A stretch of 20,874 bases of DNA from UBA6136 sp041158345 (GTDB taxonomy: Bacteria > Pseudomonadota > Gammaproteobacteria > Methylococcales > Methylococcaceae), in contig JBEBBO010000174.1 of NCBI GenBank assembly GCA_041158345.1, positions 1 through 20,874 of the forward strand. Reading direction: 5' to 3'. Positions 15,549-20,874 of this stretch are shown here, one piece after another. A program made the position numbers and the translations under genes. Each line of letters opens with the position of its first letter. Position 1 is the stretch's first letter. Below the pieces are notes generated by a model. It saw only the letters and a program-made list of their open reading frames with translations. It searched no databases and had not been told where the DNA came from.

Positions 15549-15599
15549 GGGACCACTCAGATGAAGGGCCCCTATTATGACATTGAGAACCTTTTGGAA

Positions 15600-16823
15600 T
15601 CAGTACAGATCCTCTTTGACACCCTCTTCTTGACCTGCTGCGAAGGTCAACTTGGCGACATTGTCTTTGGTAAAGAAGCCTTCAAAATCACCAAACCGTT
15701 GGACATATTCGATGATGAGTGAAGAGAAGTCAGATGCTGAGGAGAAGATCTGTTTGAGGCCTTCGCTGCGGGATCCGATCGTTTCCAAAAGGAAGCCCTT
15801 GCCCTGACTGGCGATCGCATCAACGACGACATCAATATACTCGCGCCCATCCAACTGGCCATCTTTGACCTCCACAGCAATATGATGGAGTCTGGGTCCG
15901 TAGTTTCTAACAAAGGTCTCTGTTGGACTGGGTAGGCGATCCAGATGATTTACGCAATAGGGATGATTGTTGGCGGTAAAGACCTTGGCAGGACTTTGCG
16001 ACTCCGGCAAGGCATGCGCACTCTTCGTAACGTTCGTAGATGAGTTCTGATCCTTGATATCGTAGCTTCCCCAATAGTAATAACTGGACAGGGCCAAGTA
16101 CTCGAGAATGGCCACCTCACGGTTCTGGCTGTAAACGCGGGTAGCCAGATGATCCACCGGACAGAGAAAGTCCTTGATGCCAATGCGTTCCTGCATTTCC
16201 TTACCGCGATCATTTGCGGCCTGAGCCTGCGGAAGAATGATGCAATTGCCGTGCTGGTAGACCCGAATACTATCGAGCGGTCTCTCCATGTAGCCGATGA
16301 CATTCTGCGTGTAGGGTGAGGGCTTGGAGATGCTCACGTTGAGCGGAAAATCAAGATCCGCCAACTGTCCGACCTGAAAGAATCTAAATTCCCGCTGTTG
16401 TTGCATGGCCACGAGCTGATGGCGATCCTGACAATGCAGGATTTCACCTAAATATCTCGAGTGCGGACGTCGGGCGCCAACCGGATAGAGATCGTTCAGA
16501 CTCCGAAAAATATCGGAATACGACATCTCCTTGGGTTCGCGAAGCAGGATATCCGGGGATTGCATGTCGATGCGTAGAACATGGGTGAGATGCTTCTCGC
16601 TGTCCAAGGTCACTAGGTACTCATAGGGCGACATCAAAGCCAATTCTGCAATGTACTCCACGGAATTTCCGGGTTCGACACTGATCAGCATGGCTTCGAT
16701 GCCACCAATCATCTCCGTCAAGCCGCTGCGGTCCCGATCCTCGAGTAGCCTCTGCAAGTACTCTTCATAGAAAGCAGAGTTTTGCTTATCCCCGTAACGA
16801 GGAAGGCGTGTGGAGTAAGTCAT
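15600..16823 (-). CDS. HPPD-like VOC-fold putative non-heme iron dioxygenase
   Basis: I recognise no named family for the whole 407-residue protein, but its C-terminal half resembles 4-hydroxyphenylpyruvate dioxygenase (HPPD). In order it has CPVDHLATRVY (221-231), RLHHIAVEV (311-319), GLKQIFS (355-361) and LIIEYVQRFGDFEGFF (369-384). These match the HPPD segments that supply the iron site, so His225, His314 and Glu372 are the predicted 2-His-1-carboxylate ligands. Upstream, IRVYQHGNCIILPQ (186-199) recalls the end of the first VOC domain of HPPD. Residues 1-160 have no clear relative to my eye. The ATG at 16823 overlaps the stop of the transglutaminase/DUF2126 gene, so translation is coupled; a GTG at 16853 is less likely. 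Ordinary HPPD acts in tyrosine breakdown, but no other such gene is near. The fold is likely; the substrate is unknown and could be a peptide or aromatic product of the neighbouring system. Confidence 0.72.
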   Translation of the reverse strand: MTYSTRLPRYGDKQNSAFYEEYLQRLLEDRDRSGLTEMIGGIEAMLISVEPGNSVEYIAELALMSPYEYLVTLDSEKHLTHVLRIDMQSPDILLREPKEMSYSDIFRSLNDLYPVGARRPHSRYLGEILHCQDRHQLVAMQQQREFRFFQVGQLADLDFPLNVSISKPSPYTQNVIGYMERPLDSIRVYQHGNCIILPQAQAANDRGKEMQERIGIKDFLCPVDHLATRVYSQNREVAILEYLALSSYYYWGSYDIKDQNSSTNVTKSAHALPESQSPAKVFTANNHPYCVNHLDRLPSPTETFVRNYGPRLHHIAVEVKDGQLDGREYIDVVVDAIASQGKGFLLETIGSRSEGLKQIFSSASDFSSLIIEYVQRFGDFEGFFTKDNVAKLTFAAGQEEGVKEDLY

Positions 16824-19800
16824 GAGGGTAATCTCCGGTTCGAGGGTTCCCACCTGAGGTCCAGGGTTGAGGGGAACCGATGGTTACGAGGTTCATCAGC
16901 CACCGTCCTTTTTCCTTGGACGTGGCCGTGCTCCCAAAAGCGTGCCCTTCGTCGGGCCTCAGCTTCCTGAGCATTGACGGGAAATGTGTCGTAGTTTCGT
17001 CCACCTGGATGGCTGACGTGATAGGTGCAACCGCCGAGAGAGATCCCTTCCAATTTGTCGTACACATCGAAAACCAAAGGGGCCTGAACACCAATGGTCG
17101 GATGCAATGATGAGGGCGGCGACCAAGCCTTAAAGCGCACACCCGCGACAAATTGACCCGGGGTTCCGGTGGGATGCAGCGGTATCTTTCGGCCGTTACA
17201 AAGGACCTCATGGCGATGGGAAAGAAGCCCTTCTACACGGACTTCAAGTCGCTCGACGGAAGAGTCCACGTACCGGGCAGTCCCTCCTCCGGAAACCTCC
17301 TCACCCAAAACGTGCCAAGGCTCGATGGCCTGCCTTAGGCTCAGCTCGATTCCTTCGACCGCCACGGTGCCATGGCGCGGGAATCTAAATTCCATAAAGG
17401 GCTGTAACCAAGACTCATCAAAAGGATAGCCAGCGAGCCTCAATTCATGGACGACCTCTTTAAGATCAGACTCAATGTAGAAAGGCAGCATGAATCGGTC
17501 ATGCAGTGCGGTATCCCAGTAAACCAGAGGCCTTCGCTCAGGTGTGCGCCAAAAACGGGCGATCAGGCATCGGAGTAGGAGCGCCTGGACCAGGCTCATT
17601 TGATAATGCGGTGGCATTTCAAATGCCCTAAGCTCCAGTAGCCCAAGACGGCCAGTCGCGCTGTCTGGAGAATAGAGCTTATCAATACAAAATTCTGACC
17701 GGTGAGTATTCCCGGTCATATCACTCAACAGGTTTCTCAACAGACGATCGACGAGCCAGGGTTTTGTCGATTCCTCACCCATTTCGCAATGCGCTTCCAG
17801 TTGCTGGAACGCGATTTCAAGTTCGTAAAGGTTATCGTCTCTCGCCTCATCTACCCGGGGCGCCTGGCTCGTCGGACCGATAAATTGCCCTGAGAACAAA
17901 TAGGACAGTGATGGGTGTCGCTGCCAGAACCGAATCAGGCTAACTAGGAGATCCGGTCGACGGAGAAATGGGCTTTCCGTCGGCGTTGCCCCGCCCAGCG
18001 TAATGTGATTACCGCCTCCCGTGCCGGTATGCCGGCCATCCAGCATGAACTTTTCGGCAATCAATCGGGTCTTTCTCGCATCCTCATAAAGATCCCGCGT
18101 ACGACTGACCAACGTGCGCCAATCGGCCGAGGGATGAATGTTGACCTCTATCACACCCGGATCGGGGGTCACTGAAAGCATTTTCAGACGAGGGTCCCGA
18201 GGCGGTGCGTATCCCTCAAGCCGGAGCGATTGGCTGAGGCTTTCAGATACCCGCTCAATCACAGCGATTAATTCAACAAAATCCTCAAGCAGGGTCAGTG
18301 GCGGCAGGAACACATGCAGAACGCCGTCGCGCACCTGAATCACTAAGGCCGTGTGGACGACCTCGCGCGGATCGACGTTTTCCTTTGGAGGCTCAGGTTT
18401 CTCGTTGCGCTGAAAGGACGTTTCTAGCGCATCGCGGGGTTCAAACGGATCGCGTGCAAACTCAGGCTCAACATCTTCAGGCAGAACCCAAGGGAGACTG
18501 GCCAAGGGAAGACGAAGCCCCATCGGGGAATCGCCCGGAATCAGATAAAGCCTTTCTTGCCTCAAAGGCCAACGACTGGAGCGCCACCGTTTTTTTTCTG
18601 CGTGTGGTTTCAGCGGCAAGACATAGCCCACTACCTCGGTTAGCCCTTCGCGAAGGGCTTTGGCGAGAACATTGCGTGAGGTGAGATCTGTCAAAGGATG
18701 ATCGTGGGGATCAATATTCTCCGGGTATCGCGATTCGGCATCGAGTGCATGCCAGGGGTCTTCATAGGCCGGAATAAGATAACCCGGATGTAAACCTAAG
18801 CTTTCAGCCAACAACCGCGAAAACTTAACTACGTCGATTTTGTTCTGAGGTTCCGGTTTTGGACGAAGAAGATCCTGATGCCCCCAAAGCGGAACCCCAT
18901 CTTCTCGCCAAAAAACGTTGAGGGCCCATCGGGGAAGCGGTTCGCCGGGATACCATTTCCCCTGCCCGTAATGGACCAGCCCGCCTTTCGCGAATCGATC
19001 ACCCAGACGATCCATTAACTGATTGGCCTTGGCCCATTTCTCATCCCCCAAAGCGTCCGTATTCCACTCGGGTCCATCCATATTGTCTGCTGAGACAAAC
19101 GTAGGTTCCCCCCCTTGCGTTAATCGGACATCACCCGAGAGCAGATCGGCTTCGACCTGATCACCCAGTGCCATGATGTCCTTCCACACGGCCTCGGTGT
19201 AGGGAAGCGTTACGCGCGGATCTTCATGGATCCGGGTAATCCCCATACTGAAATCGAGTTCTGCCTCACAGATTCCCGTCAGACCGATCACTGGTGCAGC
19301 CGCCGTTGGGAGACTCGAGACGGCTAAGGGAATATGCCCTTCACCGGCTAAAAGCCCTGATGTGGCATCCATTCCGATCCAGCCGGCACCTGGCACATAG
19401 GCCTCGCACCAGGCATGAAGATCGGTGAAATCCTCTGAGGGACCCTCGGGCCCCTCGAGGGGTGGCATATCAGCAACCAACTGGATGAGATACCCCGAGA
19501 CAAATCGGGTGGCCACGCCCAAATGTCGGAGCAATTGCGCCAAAAGCCAAGCGCTGTCGCGACAGGAACCTGATCCCAAGGACAAGGTTTCCTCAGGAGA
19601 CTGGACACCCGGTTCCAGCCGAATCATGTAACGAATGCGTTCCTGAACCTTCTGATTGAGCATGACCAAAAGATTGGTCGTCGTGATCTTTTCAGGAATC
19701 TCTGCCCTTATCGCATCAAGAAACGTGTGGAAGTGAGGACCGGCCGCATCTCGCTCAAGGTAAGGTGCAAGTTCCTTTTGATTATCCGCCGAGTACTCAA

Positions 19801-20110
19801 ACGGGTAGAACTCTGCCCATTCCTCGACAAAGAAATCGAAGGGATTGATCACGGTCATATCCGCGACCAATTCAACGCCGATATAGATTTCACGCACCGG
19901 TTCGGGGAACGTGACCCGCGCAACAAAATTGCCAAAGGCATCTTGTTGCCAATGGATGAAGTGGTTTTGCGGTCGAATGTCGAGGGCATAGCCCGAGACC
20001 GGGGTTCGGCTATGTAGTGCGGGTCTTAATCGAATTTCATGAGGTGATGCGACAACCGCACGGTCAAAACGATAATGCGTCTTGTGCTTAAGTTGAACCT
20101 TGATGCTCAC
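16820..20110 (-). CDS. Transglutaminase-like / DUF2126 (putative amidoligase) fusion protein
   Basis: This 1096-residue multidomain protein begins with the bacterial transglutaminase N-terminal domain (about 3-90, including RLRPALHSRTPVSGY). A transglutaminase-like catalytic core follows with Cys183 in GSGSCRDSAWL, His232 in TDLHAWCEAY and Asp248 in GMDATSG, a complete triad. The rest (about 325-1096) is DUF2126, annotated in Pfam as a putative amidoligase related to glutamine synthetases; visible motifs are LTQGGEPTF (330-338), GRHTGTGGGNH (692-702), RSEFCIDKLYSP (804-815) and LELRAFEMPPH (825-835). The length is typical. No signal peptide is present, so it is cytoplasmic. It starts at a GTG 18 bp after the Anbu gene and overlaps the HPPD-like start. 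Known relatives sit in operons with Anbu, ATP-grasp and alpha-E genes, thought to make and cleave a peptide or protein modification; that role is predicted, not shown. Confidence 0.93.
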   Translation of the reverse strand: MSIKVQLKHKTHYRFDRAVVASPHEIRLRPALHSRTPVSGYALDIRPQNHFIHWQQDAFGNFVARVTFPEPVREIYIGVELVADMTVINPFDFFVEEWAEFYPFEYSADNQKELAPYLERDAAGPHFHTFLDAIRAEIPEKITTTNLLVMLNQKVQERIRYMIRLEPGVQSPEETLSLGSGSCRDSAWLLAQLLRHLGVATRFVSGYLIQLVADMPPLEGPEGPSEDFTDLHAWCEAYVPGAGWIGMDATSGLLAGEGHIPLAVSSLPTAAAPVIGLTGICEAELDFSMGITRIHEDPRVTLPYTEAVWKDIMALGDQVEADLLSGDVRLTQGGEPTFVSADNMDGPEWNTDALGDEKWAKANQLMDRLGDRFAKGGLVHYGQGKWYPGEPLPRWALNVFWREDGVPLWGHQDLLRPKPEPQNKIDVVKFSRLLAESLGLHPGYLIPAYEDPWHALDAESRYPENIDPHDHPLTDLTSRNVLAKALREGLTEVVGYVLPLKPHAEKKRWRSSRWPLRQERLYLIPGDSPMGLRLPLASLPWVLPEDVEPEFARDPFEPRDALETSFQRNEKPEPPKENVDPREVVHTALVIQVRDGVLHVFLPPLTLLEDFVELIAVIERVSESLSQSLRLEGYAPPRDPRLKMLSVTPDPGVIEVNIHPSADWRTLVSRTRDLYEDARKTRLIAEKFMLDGRHTGTGGGNHITLGGATPTESPFLRRPDLLVSLIRFWQRHPSLSYLFSGQFIGPTSQAPRVDEARDDNLYELEIAFQQLEAHCEMGEESTKPWLVDRLLRNLLSDMTGNTHRSEFCIDKLYSPDSATGRLGLLELRAFEMPPHYQMSLVQALLLRCLIARFWRTPERRPLVYWDTALHDRFMLPFYIESDLKEVVHELRLAGYPFDESWLQPFMEFRFPRHGTVAVEGIELSLRQAIEPWHVLGEEVSGGGTARYVDSSVERLEVRVEGLLSHRHEVLCNGRKIPLHPTGTPGQFVAGVRFKAWSPPSSLHPTIGVQAPLVFDVYDKLEGISLGGCTYHVSHPGGRNYDTFPVNAQEAEARRRARFWEHGHVQGKRTVADEPRNHRFPSTLDLRWEPSNRRLPS
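16833..16836 (-). promoter_or_regulatory. Shine-Dalgarno GGAG of the HPPD-like gene
   Basis: GGAG on the minus strand lies 9 bases before the ATG whose first base is 16823, inside the end of the DUF2126 gene. It favours the ATGA-overlap start over the GTG at 16853. Confidence 0.5.
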
Positions 20111-20115
20111 TAACT

Positions 20116-20119
20116 CTCC
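20116..20119 (-). promoter_or_regulatory. Shine-Dalgarno GGAG supporting the GTG start of the transglutaminase/DUF2126 gene
   Basis: GGAG, within CGGAGAG on the minus strand, is 5 bases before the GTG whose first base is 20110. It lies in the 18 bp gap after the Anbu stop and fixes the start at the family's normal N-terminus. Confidence 0.6.
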
Positions 20120-20128
20120 GATGTAGCG

Positions 20129-20874
20129 TCAGAAGGGAGAGCCATCGGAGGGCTCCGATGGGGCTAACCAGTCAGGATTAGGGAGGGAGGCAAATACCCC
20201 ACGCAACCCCTCACTCCACCGACGACTGATTTGAGAAAAATAGGGATCATCCTGGGTAATGTGATATTCGAGGTCCAGTTGGAGATTCCCATCGCGATAA
20301 CATGCAAGGTCGATGGGTAAACCAACGGAGAGATTACTCCGCATGGTGGAATCAAAGGACACCAACACGGATTTGATGGCATCTTCAAGTGAGGTGTCGG
20401 CCCGAATGACCCGATCCAGAATAGGTTTCCCGTATTTGGTCTCACCAATCTGAAAAAACGGCGTCTCCTCGCTGGCCTCAATGAAATTACCCTCGGCATA
20501 GACGAGGCATAACCGCATCCTCTCGCCGCCAATCTGGCCCCCCACGATGAAATTGGCGCTGGAATCCACGTTGTTTTGGGCGAGATATGCCCCATCGTTT
20601 TGACGAACGGCCCGCAAACATTCACCAAGAATCTGAGCGACATCAAACATGGATTCAACGTTCCAGATATTTCTCTTTTCAGCCTGACGGGCTTGCTGCT
20701 CTAGGAGATTAAGGGCGTTTTGCGTAATCGAGAGATTCCCTGAACTGAGAATCACGATGGAGCGATCCCCTGGTTTCACAAAGGTTCGCATTTTCTTGAA
20801 GCAGGCGATCTGATCAACGCCGGCATTGGTTCTCGAGTCGGAGGCGAAGACCATCCCGGCGTCGAGCTTCATAG
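20129..20874 (-). CDS. Anbu-type proteasome-like peptidase (N-terminus cut by the window edge)
   Basis: The product resembles Anbu, a bacterial relative of proteasome beta subunits and HslV. Visible family segments are MKLDAGMVFASDSRTNAGVD at the left end of the protein, SSGNLSITQ, FIVGGQIGGE, FQIGETKYGKPILDR and STMRSNLSVGLPIDL. The frame is open to the window edge. Family members usually begin with about half a dozen residues before the KLDAG segment, including the residue that becomes the N-terminal nucleophile, so the catalytic Thr (or Ser/Cys) lies just outside and cannot be checked. The ATG at 20872 is therefore probably internal. The stop is 18 bp before the transglutaminase/DUF2126 gene, the operon partner known for Anbu. 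The promoter must lie outside the window. Confidence 0.92.
   Translation of the reverse strand, partial: MKLDAGMVFASDSRTNAGVDQIACFKKMRTFVKPGDRSIVILSSGNLSITQNALNLLEQQARQAEKRNIWNVESMFDVAQILGECLRAVRQNDGAYLAQNNVDSSANFIVGGQIGGERMRLCLVYAEGNFIEASEETPFFQIGETKYGKPILDRVIRADTSLEDAIKSVLVSFDSTMRSNLSVGLPIDLACYRDGNLQLDLEYHITQDDPYFSQISRRWSEGLRGVFASLPNPDWLAPSEPSDGSPF

Noticed and set aside
15562..15585. Minus-strand CATAAT as a -10 element for cysQ
   Set aside because: No acceptable -35 hexamer occurs 16-18 bases upstream, so a promoter in this 51 bp gap is not supported by sequence alone.

Overview
The window reads as chromosomal housekeeping DNA of a gammaproteobacterium with a moderate GC content, followed by a less ordinary accessory operon. 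The gene order accA-tilS-pyrG-kdsA-eno-ftsB-ispD-ispF-truD is the arrangement known from Pseudomonas-like gammaproteobacteria. The later set of yfgD-type arsC, wrbA and hda is a second block common in that class. kdsA (KDO, LPS core) implies a Gram-negative envelope. I cannot name a genus. I saw no tRNA, rRNA, insertion sequence, CRISPR array or phage gene, and no stretch over 300 bases lacks a gene.

Plus-strand half (3-12893). The window opens with the tail of an unidentified gene and a dienelactone-hydrolase-family enzyme, then accA (fatty acid synthesis) and tilS (tRNA-Ile lysidinylation). A small lipoprotein gene (DUF4156) lies on the opposite strand; its 3' end overlaps tilS, and a 186 bp divergent intergenic region separates it from pyrG. 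pyrG and kdsA overlap, and together they supply CTP and KDO for LPS. eno, ftsB (divisome), ispD and ispF (MEP isoprenoid pathway, overlapping by 7 bp) and truD (tRNA pseudouridine 13) follow closely. Then come a YfgD-like ArsC, WrbA (quinone reductase), Hda (regulatory inactivation of DnaA) and a ketopantoate-reductase-family protein whose start overlaps the hda stop.

Minus-strand half (12898-20874). Reading right to left there are six tightly spaced genes: an Anbu-type proteasome-like peptidase (its first few codons lie beyond the window), a 1096-residue transglutaminase plus DUF2126 (predicted amidoligase) fusion, a 407-residue protein that looks like a 4-hydroxyphenylpyruvate-dioxygenase (HPPD)-type VOC enzyme, a cysQ-type phosphatase, trkA (potassium uptake) and a single-domain rhodanese. 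The largest gap is 51 bp, so they could form one transcript.

The Anbu/transglutaminase/amidoligase pair belongs to a predicted peptide-tag or small-peptide synthesis and degradation system. Its usual ATP-grasp and alpha-E partners are not in this window. What looks unusual is the HPPD-like gene, translationally coupled (ATGA overlap) to the transglutaminase/amidoligase gene. It keeps an apparent two-His-one-Glu iron site, which suggests an oxidative step added to the system. That is the best candidate here for something undescribed. Secondary oddities are tilS lacking any standard start codon, a metal-dependent-type KdsA, a basic tail on FtsB and a hairpin between ftsB and ispD.
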